Notes: a model not told the origin generated them from the sequence alone. A stretch of 64,000 nt of DNA from Symsagittifera roscoffensis (GCF_963678635.1 NC_087071.1:11423088-11487087); one strand, 5' to 3'. Positions 1-12,780 are shown, counted from the stretch's first letter. Program-made: numbers and translations.

Positions 1-432
1 TAAGTCTACCTAGTTCATCAATTGACAAAAAAATTTCTGATAATTATTATATAATTACCAATACTTAAAAATTTTTATGATGAATTTTTCCTTCGGCTAT
101 AACATACATTCTGAATTGATGCAAAGTGATCTCAAAACCAATAAAATTTATCAAAACTTACATTTCATTTGTCAAAAAACTTCAATATAGGCCATTTTTG
201 GATTTGACTTGATCTACCGTCTTCCAAATTTATCCATTTGAACGAAACCTTTATCAAAATTTGAATTTTATATATAAAACTTTATAGCTTTTAAGATAGT
301 TTATTTTCCAGAAACCATTGCTTCGGGAAAAAATTTCTCATCCAGATAACTGTATGTTCTTGTCTTATAACAAAGGTACTAATTTTGTAATGAATGTCTC
401 ATTCAGATTTGAGTAGTTTTTTCTGTAAACTT

Positions 433-1760
433 TCAGTGTCTAACAAAAATATACAAGCTTTCATCTTCGCAAAATCAGATATCAAACAATGTGGAAAAAA
501 TCATGATTTTCTATACATAAACTACATGTTATCTGCTTGAAAACTTGCTACTCCATACATAAAGATAGCTATGAAAACAGTTCGATTGGTCAATGTTTTA
601 TAAATATCCAGTACTTTTTTTACGAAAAATTAGCTAACAAACAAACAGCTGCGCATTAGTTTTTAGTATACCATTTTACTGCAATTTTAACACAAAAGAA
701 TCCCTGTAGGCTTGATATCATTCCAGGTACTACTGTAGAATAAAGATTTTGGGATCGACTTCCATCGAGAGTTTCAAATGATTGGAACTCGGTTGCTGCT
801 GTTCTTGTTATTCGTCAATCAGAATTTTGAACAAAAGCAACTTTTTCAAAATTGCATAGGTTTCTAGTTTTTCTCAGACTAAGTCAAGATTACTATAGTA
901 AACTATCCTATATTTTTTGTATAATTTTAAAACTACCTTTCTGTGGTGTGTGTTTCGAGACTGCTGGTTGTGCTTTCCATCATCAAGTAGAAATTTATTG
1001 TGACAAGAAGAATGGTTCTTCTTGATATGAACGTTCAGTTCCTCGCTGCAATTTGTAAGAAAATATCATTTTGGACACTTTAAAACTCCACATGTTTTTC
1101 TATGTCTTGACATATTTATTTGCGTATAGTCTTTACTACACTCAGGGCATGTAAATTTTAGTTTCTATTCATCTCAATGCTTATAGAAAAAATCATCTAA
1201 GGAGAGAACAAATGTTAAAATTAGAAAGTCCCAAAAATTTTTGCAGGAGAATCACACTTATTTTGAAGTTTTCATAAACCAAAGGAAAAAACCTAACCTC
1301 AGTTTATTGTAGATCGACTATCTTAAGGTAAATCAGAACTTAAATAATTTCATTTTTGAAACTTAAAAAACCATCCCATCACAATGGAGATTTACCTATT
1401 GATGAACCATAATCAACATCGATATGAACCAATCAGAACCAAAATTTGTTTTAAAGAATTTGATTTTCCCTTTTGATATCAAAATAGTCCAGTAGTATTC
1501 ATAAAAGAAATTTTTCTCATTTGATATCAACCAATCACGATCGAGTCTTTCAAACCAAGCAGTTTTTCAGAATAAAGTATCCACAAAACTTTTCAGTAAC
1601 CTTCAATTCAAAATAAAGCTCTGCTTACGAAAATGCCAAATCAATCGAACTGATTCAATAATAACTTCCTTTTATCACAGAAATTCCAGAAACTTCCAGA
1701 AAAAAACTTTAACCAATCAGAACTCAATAGCTTTCAAACCTAACTTGGATGAAATATGAT
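433..1760. repeat. Direct repeat, copy 1 (inner terminal-repeat segment of element A)
   Basis: This segment recurs in the same orientation about 2.86 kb downstream at 3.3-4.5 kb. Shared landmarks in order are the phrase tatacataaactacatgtta, the rearmost exon of the zinc-finger gene, its finger exon, and a tract of CCAATCA-type repeats. The same segment is the inner part of the terminal inverted repeats in element B (23.4-24.7 and 32.6-34 kb). The two copies enclose the genes at 1.8-3.3 kb, so A, like B, has a duplicated left arm, but with a different breakpoint. Confidence 0.65.
730..1180 (-). pseudogene. Broken C2H2 zinc-finger gene (element A, left copy 1)
   Basis: Read on the minus strand, the finger exon lies at about 1175-930 and the second exon at about 835-730. 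It matches the intact gene at 33,243-33,723. The second exon keeps the family signature (Leu-Ser-Met-Glu-Val-Asp-Pro-Lys), but stops and frame breaks interrupt both exons. Several zinc-binding Cys codons are still readable. It is decayed and not expected to make protein. Confidence 0.6.
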
Positions 1761-1784
1761 CATTATTTGAAATTGTCAACCAAA

Positions 1785-2336
1785 ACATTTGACTTTCTTC
1801 GACGTGAAAAAAAAATGTTCCAATTGATTTCTTTATTATGGAATATATGTAGATTTTTAATTTTTGTTCAAACATTTTTGGACGTGTTTGTTGTCAAAAT
1901 TAGAGTTCTCTGACTAAGCAAAGACCTCTTCAGGGAAACTTACTAAATCAAAGACTTACTTTCGAGCCAAAAATTGAGTATCAAAGCTTTAAATCTACTT
2001 TTGATTAACTTGACAAGGAAAGATATTTCATTTATTTTGAGAATTATGAAGTTATTAGAAAAACCTTTTGATAATTTTTCAAAAATTCTAATTGTTCGCT
2101 ACAAAATTCCCAATTTTCTCAATAATCCCAAGCAAAATAAAGTATTCCTCCATTTCTCAAGATTTTCAAGTTCAGTTTCTTGCATGAGAAGGTTTGAAAT
2201 AAGAATTCTCGAGATTTGCTTTGAAAAAATCATCAGTTTCAAGATATCCACTCAAAGTTACATCAAATTTAATAAACTTGAATATCTACTCAAAAATCAA
2301 CAATTTTTATTCATTATATACAAAAAGTTTCCATGA
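1785..2336 (+). pseudogene. Broken homologue of the unknown 31.6-32.2 kb protein
   Basis: The open 120-codon stretch from 1974 to 2336 has no ATG at its beginning. It matches the C-terminal two thirds of the 189-codon ORF at 31,610-32,179, including the shared string LEYLLKNQQFL near the end. Upstream, matching phrases such as LFRETY are present but interrupted by stops. The product is unknown. The residual similarity between A and B copies at the protein level, including Phe- and Ile-rich helices, suggests the family was once a real gene. This copy lacks an N-terminus. Confidence 0.55.
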
Positions 2337-2459
2337 GTTGATGAGGAAACTTGCGGAAATGCAATTTTTGTTAATTTTTTCTTTTAATATTTAGATCGGA
2401 TTTATTTCTAAAGCAAACTACCTGTTATCATTTGTGTTTGCAATTTCTTTTATACAATT

Positions 2460-2760
2460 TTTTACAAAATTGGAAGCTTTGATTCCCTAAAAGGTGAAGT
2501 TTTTGTAATTGAATACGACAACCTAAGAAAATAGAACAATTTCTGTGATCGGAAACGACAAATTGAACAAATTGCCCTAAATGGAACTTTATTTCTGATT
2601 GAATACAATTGTTTTTTCAAAATTTTCATAGAAGGAAGTTGAATTTTGATTGAATACGACAACCGTACATATACGAAAATCGGTTTTGGTTGGTTAAACA
2701 GAGCCATTTGAGTTGAAGGTACAAACAACTCTTGGGTGAGATCCATTTCATTTTCAATTT
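2460..2760. promoter_or_regulatory. CCAAT-type repeat cluster upstream of the acidic-tail gene (element A)
   Basis: A degenerate tandem repeat carries phrases such as gattgaatacgacaa, the reverse complement of the TTGTCGTATTCAATC type. It sits directly upstream of the gene starting at 2848, and the same kind of cluster lies upstream of the B homologue (28,441-28,585). Conservation of position between A and B suggests a promoter element. The minus-strand ORF here is only a by-product of the repeat. Confidence 0.4.
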
Positions 2761-2847
2761 AAGTATCGTCGACTAGCTCTTCTCCCCGCTCTAAATCATT
2801 CATTTTGCTTGTTCCATGTTCCTTTTCTCAGTTACTTATTTCTCAGA

Positions 2848-3290
2848 ATGATCTTCCGCTTTCAGAAAACTAACCTATCACAGTCGGTCAATTTTTTACC
2901 AGAAATGATGACAAGCGAGGTGATCGAGTCAGTCTCTGGGGACTTCTTGGTCCAAACGTATGTGCCATTTCACGTCTGGCACATGATCAAAATCATGAGG
3001 GGATACGCAAGTGAACAACGCCAGATGAAGGTTTCCATTACCGATAATCAGCTTGGAACGATGGAAATGATGACACAAAATGCAGAACAAACTGAGATGA
3101 ACTATCCCCCGGCTCCTGACTCCAGATTTATCAACCTATAAACGATTATCTTTCCGTTGGAGGAAGAAGGATCTGTGGATAACCCAATTACGATCGGAAA
3201 GAATGACGATTCTCTGAATCAAGGAATATTGTGAGTGAACCAGCAAGACAACCACCGGCGATACCTAGCTCAGATTAAAAGCTTTGTTCT
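2848..3290 (+). pseudogene. Acidic-tail protein homologue, truncated (element A)
   Basis: The likely start is the ATG at 2848, just after a good splice-acceptor sequence (ttatttctcag). The frame stays open to a stop at 3141 and is clearly homologous to the 27,733-28,287 minus-strand gene. Both contain VSG.FL.Q, then VWHM, then QLGTM, then EMNYP..PDSRF. After the stop, the remaining sequence still resembles the B tail in another frame (EEEGSV.NPITI), so the last quarter is lost to a nonsense or frameshift change. Function is unknown. A possible upstream ATG at 2809 would be in the presumed intron or leader. Confidence 0.55.
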
Positions 3291-3299
3291 GGAATTCTT

Positions 3300-4490
3300 C
3301 AATGTCTAACAAAAATATTCAAATTTTCATTTTAAAGTCAGTTGTTCAAAAATGTGCAAAAAATTATGATTTTCTATACATAAACTACATGTTATCAGCT
3401 TGAAAACTCGCTACTCCATGACTATATCCAAAAGACACTAAACTAGAACTTTTTTTGGAAGTAAGCTGAAAAAAAAACAGATCGATTAGTCAATGTTTTA
3501 TAAAAATCCAGTATTTTTGACAAAAAATTAGCTAACAAACCTATAGGTGCTCATTGCTTTTTTGTATTCTTTTTAACGGCACATTTAACACAAAATAATC
3601 CCCGTAGGCTGGATATCATTCCAGGTACTACTGTAGAATAAAGGTTTTTGGATCGACTTCCATCAAGAGTTTCACAATGATTTGAACTCGGTTGCTGCTG
3701 CTCTTGTCATCCATCAATCAGAATTTTTGAGTAAACTATCCTATATTTTTTTGTATATATTTAGGATACCCTTTTCGTAAAGTGTGTTTGAAGACTGCTG
3801 AGTGTGCTTTCATCGTCATGTAGAATCACTATGCGTTCCATCATTGTCGTGACAAGAAGAAAGCTTCTTTTTGTTTTGAATCTTCAGTTTCTTGTTGCAA
3901 TTTGTATAAAAGTTACAATTTGGACAGTTTAAAACTCCACAAGTTTCACGATGTTTTGATGCAAATTACGCGTATAGTCTTTACCACACTCAAGTTGTGC
4001 AACTTTTTGGTTTCAATTCGTCTCAATAACTATAGAAAAACTAAAAACATATCAAATGTGAGAATTTAAAAAAATTCTAATTTTTTTGTCGGAGTTTCAC
4101 ACTTACTTAAAGTGTTCCAAAAATCGGAAGAAAGTAACTAAAATTAGTTATGTGTAAACCGATTATTTTAACGGCAAGGAAATCAGAATGAAAAGAAAAA
4201 TCCATTTGTTAAAATTGAAAAACTCAGCAAATCAGAACATAGATTTACTTATCAGTGAATTTTAATCACAATCGAATTGAATCAATCAGAAACAAAATTT
4301 GCTTTAATCAACTTGTTTCCTTTTTGATATCAAAACAAGCCACTTTTTAATAATAAAACTTTTTTTTCTCAATTGATATCAACCAATCACAATCGAGTTT
4401 TCCATCCAAAGCAACTTTTCAGAATGAAGTATCCAGAAAATTTTTCCTAATTTTTCCAAATCGAAATAAACCTCTGAAAATGAGTTTTAC
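3300..4490. repeat. Direct repeat, copy 2 (inner terminal-repeat segment of element A)
   Basis: Second copy of the 433-1760 segment in the same orientation. It contains another decayed zinc-finger gene and another CCAATCA-rich tract. It is diverged from copy 1 by many substitutions and indels, so the duplication is old. Confidence 0.65.
3628..4040 (-). pseudogene. Broken C2H2 zinc-finger gene (element A, left copy 2)
   Basis: This is the minus-strand equivalent of the gene at 33,243-33,723. The finger exon lies near 4035-3780 and the second exon near 3725-3628. Phrases corresponding to the C2HC/C2H2 fingers and to the RVQI-type second exon can be read in changing frames. Several stops are present. 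Confidence 0.6.
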
Positions 4491-4499
4491 TGTTCTAGT

Positions 4500-7400
4500 T
4501 CAGATCATCAAGAAATCCGTTTTTTTGTAGGTTGATCAAAAATATGAGAAAAACAGTGTATTAAGATAGGGAATAGCGCTCAAAGTCGACAAAATCGAGA
4601 TTTTTGTCAGCAATATTTTAATTAACTTTTGCAAATAAAAATTCTAAGTTTTTTGCAAATGCATGGGAAAAAAGAGTTTAGGTTTTAATGTTTCCAAAAA
4701 ATTGTGAAAAAACTTGCATAATTTTAATAAAAATTTTTTCAAACTTGTCAAATACTCAAATCAGTTTTGCATCTTGCAAAGTACTTCAAAAGAATTTAGC
4801 ACACATGTTAAAATAGTCAGTGAAAAAATCGCATTTAGGAAAAGTTTAATTAGACTATTTTGCATTTTTAATAAAATTTCAACAAAATTTCTCACACTAT
4901 TAATGAATAAAATTACTGAGTTTCGTAATTCTAAATTTGATAATTGAAAATAAAACCATTTTTCGCATCTACGTTGATCCACATAACAGAAAAACAATGT
5001 ATCAAAATAGCAAATAGCACCGAAATTCATCAATATCGAAAACTGTTGGCAATAGTTTAATTAATCTTTTTTGCATAAGCTTAAGAAAAAAGAATTTAAT
5101 TTTTTGCATATTATTTTCGGAAAACCGCAAGAAAGTTTGCATCCTACACAAAAAACTCAAAAAAATTTTCTCGCAAATGTTGAAAAACTCAAACAATTTT
5201 TGCATTGGCATAATATTCTTAGCACACAAGTTAAAAATCAAAAAAAAATCGCATTCTAAGAAAATTTTTGTTAGAATATTTCGAAGATTAAAGAAAGTTG
5301 AAGCAAGTTTTTATTCAAAGGTTAATATTTAAACTTATGAATTTCCTTGTTCTTAATTTGATCGTAAAGAAATCCACTTTTTAAGTTTATTTTGGTCCAA
5401 AACCTCACGGAAACAATGTTTTTAGGTAGCGGATATCACTCAAAGTCATCAATATCGAAAAAAAACTTTGCAATAATTTTAAAATTTTTCTACAGTAAAA
5501 GTTTCCGTTTTCCGCAAATGCTCAAGAAAAAAGAAGTTTTGCAAGTTTTACGAAAAATCACGAAAAAATGCATCTTACAAAAAAAATCTCAAAAAAGTTT
5601 TTAGCACACAACCTGAAAAAAAAGTTGCACATTTTAAGAAAAATTTCTTTCAATGACTTCGCAATTTAAAGAAAACTGTAATAATTCCACTGTAATTTAT
5701 TAAAAATTATGAAGTTTTTGTTAATATTTTGATCGTTAAGAAAGGCAGTTTTGAATAATTTTAACCCCAAACATCTAAAAAAACATTGCGTTAAAGAAGT
5801 GGAAAAACTAGAATTCAGCAATATCGAACCTTTTTTTACAATAAATCAAATCGTTAAGAAAACTTGCAACTTAAACAGTTTTCCTTAAGTTTTTTTCACA
5901 CTTTTTAAATACTCAATTCAATTTTTGAATCTTTTAAAAAACTTCAAAATAAATTAGCAGACATGTTAAATTAATCAATGAAAAAATCGCATTTAAAAAA
6001 AGTTTTATTAGACTGTTTCGCATTTTGAATAAAACTTCAACAATTTTTCTCACACTGTTATTAAATAAAATTACTAAGTTCCTAGTTCTAAAATTGATAA
6101 TTGACAAAAACATTTTTGCATTGACGTTGATCCAAATAGCAGAAAAACAATGTATTAAAATAGCAAATAGCACTCAAATTCATCAATATCGAAAACTTTT
6201 AGAAATAGTTTAATTAATTATTTGCAATGAAAACTTGGATTTTTTGAATAAACTTAAGAAAAAAGAATTCATATTTTTGCATATTTTTTTCGGAAAATCG
6301 AAAAAAAATTGCATCCAACACAAAAACTCAAAAAAATTTTCTTAAAAATGCTAAGAAATCCAAACTATTTTTGCATTGGCAAAATTTTTCATAATGTTCT
6401 TAGCACACAGGTTGAAAATTAAAAAAAATTGCATTCTAAGAAAATTTTTGTTAGAATATTTCTGATATTAAAAAAAAGTTAAAACAAGATTTTCTTACAA
6501 GGTTAATATTAAAACTTATGAATTTCCTTGTTCTTAATTTGATCGTTAAGAAATCCAACTTTCAGATTTATTTTGGTCCAAAACCTCAAAGAAACAATGT
6601 ATTTAGTTAGCGAATATCACTCAAAGTCATCAATATCGAAAATTTTTTGGCAATAATTCAATTATTTTTCTACAGTAAAAGTTTCCGTTTTTAGCAAATG
6701 CTCAAGAAAAAAGAAGTTTTGCATGTTTTACGAAAAATCACGAAAAATTGCATCTTACACAAAAAAATCTCACAAAAATTTTAAGCAATTATTCTGAAAA
6801 AAATCATAAAAAGATTCGCATTGTAAGAAAAATTTCTTTCAATGACTTCGCAATTTAATGAAAATTATGATAATTTTTCTTCCACTGTAATTTATTAAAA
6901 ATTATGAAATTTTTGTTACTATTTTGATCGTTAAAAAAAACAGTTTTGAATAGTTTTAATCACAAACATCAGAAAAACAATGTGTTAAGGAAAGGGAAAA
7001 AACTAAAATTCATCAATATCGAATCTTTTTCTTACGATAAAACAAATCGTTAAAAAACCGCTAAAAAACTTAAATTGTTTTCATAAATTTTTTTCACACT
7101 TTTTAAATTCTCAAATCATTCTTTGCATCTTGCAAAGTACTCCAAAATAATTTAGCAGACTTGTTAAAATAATCAATGAAAAAATCGTATTTGAAAAAAA
7201 GTTTTATTAGAGTATTTCGCATTTTGAATAAAACTTCAACAATTTTTCTCACACTGTTATTAAATAAAATTGCTGAGTTTCCTAGTTCTAAATTTGATAA
7301 TTGACAAACACATTTTTTGCATCGACGTTGATCCAGATAACAGAAAAACAAGGTATTAGAATAGCAACTAGCACTCAACCTCATCAATATCGAAAACTTT

Positions 7401-8520
7401 TAGTAATAGTTTAATTAGTTTTTTGCAATGAAAACTTGGATTTTTCGCATAAGCTTAGGAAAAAGATTTTAAAATTCTGCATATTATTTTCAGAAAACCG
7501 CAAAAAAGTTTGCATCCTACACAAAAAATTCAAAACAATTTCTCATAAAGGTTAAGAAAACCAAACTATTTTTGCATTGGCAAAATTTTTCATAATATTC
7601 TTAGCATATAGATTGAAAATCAAAAAAAAATTGCATTCTAAGAAAATTTTTGTTACAATATTTCGAATGTTAAAAGAAGTTGAAACAAGTCATTTTTGAA
7701 GGTTAATTTTAAAACTTATGAATTTCGTTGTTCTTAATTTGATCGTTAAGAAATCCAATTTTCAGATTTATATTGGTGCAAAACCTCAGAGAAACAATGT
7801 ATTTAGGTAACGGATATCACTCAAGTTCATCCATATCGAAAATTTTTTGGCAATAATTCAATTATTTTGCTACATTTAAAGTTTCATTTTTTCGCAAATG
7901 CTCAAGAAAAAGAAGTTTTGCATATATTCTACGAAAAATCACGAAAAAAACATCATATCAAAAAAAGTGATATATAATTTTTAAGCACACAAATTGAAAA
8001 AAATCAAAAAAAGTTTGCATTTTAAGATAAAAATTTTTCAAGTATTGCATTTTAAATAAAAATGTAATATTTTTTTCTTCCACTATAATTTATTAAAAAT
8101 TTTGAAATTTTTTGGTACTTTTTTGATCGTTAAGAAAGGCAGTTTTGTTCCATTTTAATCAGAAACATCAGAAAAGCAATGTGTTATGATAGGGAAAAAA
8201 ACAAGAAATCATCAAAATCGAATCTTTTTTAACAATAAACTATTGCGTTTTTTGTATATGAATATCAAAAAAGACGTTAGATTCTTATATATATTTTTCA
8301 AAATTCGAGAAAAAACTTGCATTTTTGGAGAATATTTCCTAAATTTGTTTCGCACATTTGTTGAAAAAGATAAAACAATTTTCGCACTCTGTAAAAAAGA
8401 GAGTTAATTTTTTGCATATTTAATGAAAAAAGCAAGTCAGATATGGCATCACGCAACAAAAATCTGAGTTAGTGTTTGCACATTTGTTAAAAATTAGAAA
8501 ACTTTTTTAAAATGCTTAGT
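4500..8520. repeat. Higher-order AT-rich tandem array (element A)
   Basis: Monomers of about 400 bp are arranged in a higher-order unit of about 1.2 kb repeated three times. Landmarks are the phrases AACAATGTATnAnnATAGnnnATAGCAC at 4990, 6132 and 7342; AAACAATGTnTTTAGnTAnCGGATATCAC at about 5410, 6590 and 7792; and AACAnTGnGTTA at about 5776, 6971 and 8171. An early copy near 4548 reads GTGTATTAAGATAGGGAATAGC, nearly identical to the tip motif of element B. The short ORFs here are repeat by-products. The related array in B has the opposite orientation, as expected if A is reversed. Confidence 0.75.
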
Positions 8521-8547
8521 ATGAAACACGATTGAGTTTGACATATG

Positions 8548-10425
8548 CTAAATTAAAAAAAATTGACAGGTTTCTTTATCCAGAACCATTGATATAACAA
8601 CCATCAAATTTAAACAAATTATAATATAGTCTTTGACTTTTTCTAATTCTTTCCAAAAAAATTTGCCAAGAGTCTGGGTAGACGCAAGCTTCTGAACAGA
8701 GCTTAGATGTTGTCTTGTGATGTTTTTTGGCCATATGTTTATAAAACCAACAAAAGTTGAACCAAGAAAATTCCATAGAACAGTGAAACATTCCAGGAGA
8801 GAAAATGACGTCATCAACTCCTAGAATCTACACAATAACAACTGATTTTTTATAAAAAGTCATTACACAATAACTTTTCGAATCTTCTAAGCTCTACAAA
8901 AATCCGCAAAAAAATCATCCAATCAGACTTACACAACCATCTCCAAGACGATGATTCTGGTTAATTATTTTGTTGATTTCAGATGTTTCGCAATTTTCTG
9001 TTTTCAAAACTGAATACAAACAGTCTATTGATTAAAAGGAATGGTTTTCAAGGAAATTGTTCTGTTTTTAGAAAGAATGTTAGTTCCGTTCAAAAAAGAA
9101 ACAAAAAATTAACGAGTCTGACTAGGCAAATTGTTCTTTTTTCAAATCAAATTGACCTAATTGTTCAAAAAAACTTGAATTATTTCAGATTTTTTAAAAA
9201 CGTAAGCAAAACATGATAAAATTTTAGAAGAAGCGAAAATCTATTCCAAAAGTTAAAGCCAATCATAAAAGAAGGAAACAACTACTGCATCGAGTTTGAA
9301 GTTGGTTCCTGGTGTACCAACATTCTCAAATCTATTGAAATATCCCAGTCTAGAGAGAAAAAATCATAGGGCTTTTGGAATGAAGAGAAATCGAGAGAAA
9401 AGAATCAGGAAAATTCGAAAAAAGTAAGCCATGCCTAAATCACTTTCAAGGAAGAAGTATGGGTTTTCATATAATTCAAATGAAAAAAAAGATGAATTTG
9501 CCGATCTGGGATATAGAAACAGTTTGCGTTTGCTTACAAGTGATCATTTACTAGAAGTAACTGTTTTGATACAAAGAATTGTTTTATTCCCCAAGACTGT
9601 CAAACAGATGAAACAATTCGTGATGAAAGGTACATGAAACAAACAAAAATGATTCAACAGGAAAAAATATATCTGTTGCGAAGAAAAGATGGTGTGGCAC
9701 GAGAAGAAGAGAGTGAAAACGCACTCAAAAACTGACTTAAATAATTTTTCAAATAGTAATTTTTTTGTTCGACACAATTGTAAAATTTTTAGTTGTTTTC
9801 TTTTTTTTGAATTAAATTTTCCTGAACAAAATCTTGTTTTATAACGATTTGACAATGTAAGCAACCAAAAGAACAATTAAATTAGGATTATTTTTCATCA
9901 TGCAGATTACAAACTCAGCATGTACAGAAGCATTAATCATCAGAGAAACAATCAATTTTTTTCAACGAATCAAGTTCCTATTATGAATTTTGAATTTTTT
10001 TTTTTCCTGTGAAAATTCCTTGCAATGCTTCCGGTGTCTTTTCCTTGCAATGCTTGATGTTATTTGTGCTCTCTACCGTTTCAATTTAATTTGAATTGGT
10101 CTACTACGTTGACTGAATCATTCTCCGCTCGATGCAATAATGCTTGTTTAAATCTGTGTTTGTACAAAAAGAAGAGACAGACAATTTCTTGATAATTGTT
10201 TTTATATTTATCTAGTTTTTAAAGAGTCTTTTTAAGAGAGCTCACTCTTAATTTCAAATGGAACTTGCAACCCTCCAAGAATTCAATAAAGATAGAAGAA
10301 GTTACGCATTAATCTTGCATTTCTATGCATTTTTCATAAAACTCGTTCGGAACAGAAATAAGTAGTGATTTTTTATTATATTCTGAATAAAATTCGGATA
10401 TCGCTTGACACATAGCAGCTGCGAT
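8548..10425 (-). pseudogene. Broken homologue of the 26.5-27.1 kb gene, split by about 1.2 kb
   Basis: On the minus strand the 5' part runs from about 10,425 to 9,985. It mirrors the B gene from its first codons (the nucleotide phrase GCAGCTGCTATGTGTCAAGC is shared) through ATCAAGAAATTG and TTGTACAA.CACAGATT. The 3' part, 8,817-8,548, matches the B C-terminus (KLAST.TLG, then FLERIRK, then a Gly-rich end). Between them lies roughly 1.2 kb without a match in B. Several frameshifts are present. In the better frame the 3' part contains His-Met-Ala-Lys-Lys-His preceded by Cys, suggesting a former zinc finger. Function is unknown. Confidence 0.55.
8983..9740 (+). other. Short coding-like ORFs within the sequence splitting the 8.5-10.4 kb gene
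   Basis: Plus-strand fragments look mildly coding. A lysine-rich stretch at 8,983-9,216 begins with ATG. An open run near 9,265-9,369 is followed by a very basic segment, and an ATG ORF of 68 codons at 9,431-9,637 ends near a possible GTACAT-type donor. None has a recognised domain and none has a counterpart in element B. They could be exons of a gene gained by element A or chance ORFs. Confidence 0.2.
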
Positions 10426-10649
10426 CTGGAACAATGACTGTTCTCAAGAATTGTGGATTCATACAAAAGAAGTAAGGCCTACGCAGTTTCTATCTATGAA
10501 AGTCTCACACAAAACATTCCGTAATTGGTATACCATCCATTTATGAAAACCATGATGACTCATAGTCTTTATTTCCAGTTTCGTTCAATCTGAAAAAAAA
10601 ATCTTCTCAGGTCTCCGCATTTGATCAGTTTGCTTATCAAAAGTATTCT

Positions 10650-11152
10650 CCAGATAAGACACAAGTCCCGGTTTCAATAAATTTCTGACGAATCAAACAA
10701 GAACAGTGAGATTTTCTTGTTCCCAGAAATCCTTCAAGGTGAAACACCATTTTGAACCCTTGCTTTCGCTTGCTAAAGAAAATGAATCAGGACCGTTCAA
10801 AAAACCCCAGGAAGACTATCTTGGAGAAAAAGAAGTAGAGAAGATATCAGCAATGCGAAATACTGTTGTTCATGATGCTGAAAATATTGAACCCGAACCT
10901 ATAAATGAAGCCAAATCTGGCAAAGAAACAGTTATGAATCAGGTGCCGACATTTGTAATAGAATATACGAAATAAAAAAACATACGACATGCGGAGCGTG
11001 TGTGTCACAATCAAGACGTACATTGTGAACGAGCCACATTGCATTAAGATTCGACTCTTCACTGCAAAGCAAAACGGAGACTTGAAGCAAGTTGCCTATG
11101 AAAATTTTACATTCAATGAAAGAAAATTAAGCTCACCCAAGTCTTGGTAGAC
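10650..11152 (+). pseudogene. PC4-like candidate gene, broken (element A)
   Basis: Homologue of the minus-strand gene at 25,792-26,333. The first segment matches through the shared block AIRNT/AMRNT..HDA and EAKSG.E. The second matches the block VCVTIK, then IR.FTAK.N.DLKQVAY. A stop replaces a Lys codon near the start, and a one-base deletion near 10,945 shifts the frame before the PC4-like part. The final codons also diverge. The combination of conserved protein blocks and clear disabling changes marks a dead copy of a once-functional gene. Confidence 0.6.
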
Positions 11153-11889
11153 CTTAGGTTTGTTCATAACTGTAAAGCTATGTGATTTTTTTTGTTTGGT
11201 AAAGGAGATAACTTTAGTTAAATCTATTTTTCCGCACTGAGAGTTTGTTTAGAGCTAAAAATAGAAGGAACAATTCTCAAAGAACATTCAATATAATCGA
11301 AATTGACTAGGTACCTAACTCAAATATTAGTTGCTTTTCAATAATTTGTTTAAAAAATGCTGAAAAATTGTTCTACTGCTATTTTTATTCAACATTTGTC
11401 AGATTTTTTCAATAATGGAAACAAGAGTGTAATTTTAGTTGGAAAACGTAACAATTGCCTTTATTTCATTGATTGTTTTGCATTCTTTTCATAATTTGAG
11501 ATTTTGTTTGGTTACATCACAACAAGTTAGATGTTAATTAGAAAAAAAAAAACAGTTCCATTTATTGGAAGTCTTAATCAAAAAATATTTAAAGAAGATG
11601 AAAATTTCAAAAAAAAATTAAATAGAAGCAGTTGTTGCTGATACTTGTGAAAACCAAGTGAAAACCATATAAAAACAAAAAGACGGGAAAAATAAAAGTT
11701 TTGAGTGAGTGAATATGACTGATTTTGAAATTGCTTTCACATTTTTTTACTAATTAATTTTGATAAAACTCATACCTGTGAATATTTCTTCAAAAATTAG
11801 TATGATCAAAGCTTTCAGAAGATGGAATGCTCAATTCGGACAGTTTGATATCAAAAAGGTATAAAAAACCATCATTAAAAGAAAATGGA

Positions 11890-12180
11890 TTTTAGTTGAT
11901 CATTTTTGAAACGTATGAAACTATCTTTGTAAGTAAGGCTTCGAACTGATTGCTTGATATCAAAACTCTTGAACGTTCGATAAAAATAAAGCACGATTCT
12001 GACTGGTTGATGTCGAAACTGTTGGAAGTTCTCTGATAAGTAAAGCTTGATTCTGATTGGCTGATATTGAAACTGTTGAAAGTGTTGTGATAAGTAAAAT
12101 CAAAATTTCTGAAAATTTGACGATTGCACTCCGATTGGTTGATTTTTATTTCAGACACACCAAATAGAATGAAACCCACT
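11890..12180. repeat. CCAATCAGA repeat tract of the terminal repeat (element A, right)
   Basis: Recurring TCTGATTGGTTGATnTTGAAA phrases (reverse complement of CCAATCAGA) are spaced by roughly 55-60 bp. The minus-strand ORF reading NQSES repeatedly is a by-product. Equivalent tracts occur in the arms of B at about 24.3-24.6 and 32.8-33.05 kb. Confidence 0.6.
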
Positions 12181-12334
12181 CTGATTTTCTTTCACATTCT
12201 TTCACAAACAATTGGTCAAAAAATTAACGTTTTTATTTACTTTTATTTATACTTTGGGGCCACTCAAGTCTCCTACTAAAATTTTTGGGACTTTTAAAAT
12301 CTCCCATTTGATTTCAATTTTTTTCTTTACTTTT

Positions 12335-12780
12335 TGAGACTTGAAATAGAAACGAAAGAGTTGCATGTCTTGAGTGTGGTAGAAACTAAACACGTAAAAA
12401 TGTCTCAATATATCGTAAAACCTATGAAGTTTTGAAAAGTCCGAATTGTAATTTTCTTACATATAGCAGCAAGGAACCAAGTATTTAGATAAGTAGCAGC
12501 ATTTTTCTTGTCAAAATCATTTTCTGATTGAAAACACAGTCAGCAATCATCAAACACACTTCACGAAAAGAAAGAATTAAAAACATGCAAAATCAAACAT
12601 AGGAAAAGTTACCTTAAAAGTTTTCGCTGAGTCACAAAAAATCTAGAAGTCAATAAAATTTTGATGATGTTGCTTTTGTTTAAAGGTTCTGAGTGATGAT
12701 GAGACCAGTAGCAATCGAGTCCAAATTATCGTGAACCTCAAAATAGAAATCGATCCCAAAATTTTTATTCTAGGCTGTGA
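12335..12780 (+). pseudogene. Broken C2H2 zinc-finger gene (element A, right copy)
   Basis: The finger exon runs from about 12,335 to 12,580. It begins with a lost ATG (the equivalent codon is ACTT-like) and keeps RNERVACLECG before a stop. The second exon at about 12,690-12,780 keeps the family signature NRVQIIV...EIDPK. The intervening intron is present. Disabled by stops, yet the second exon shows mostly conservative changes relative to B. Confidence 0.65.
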
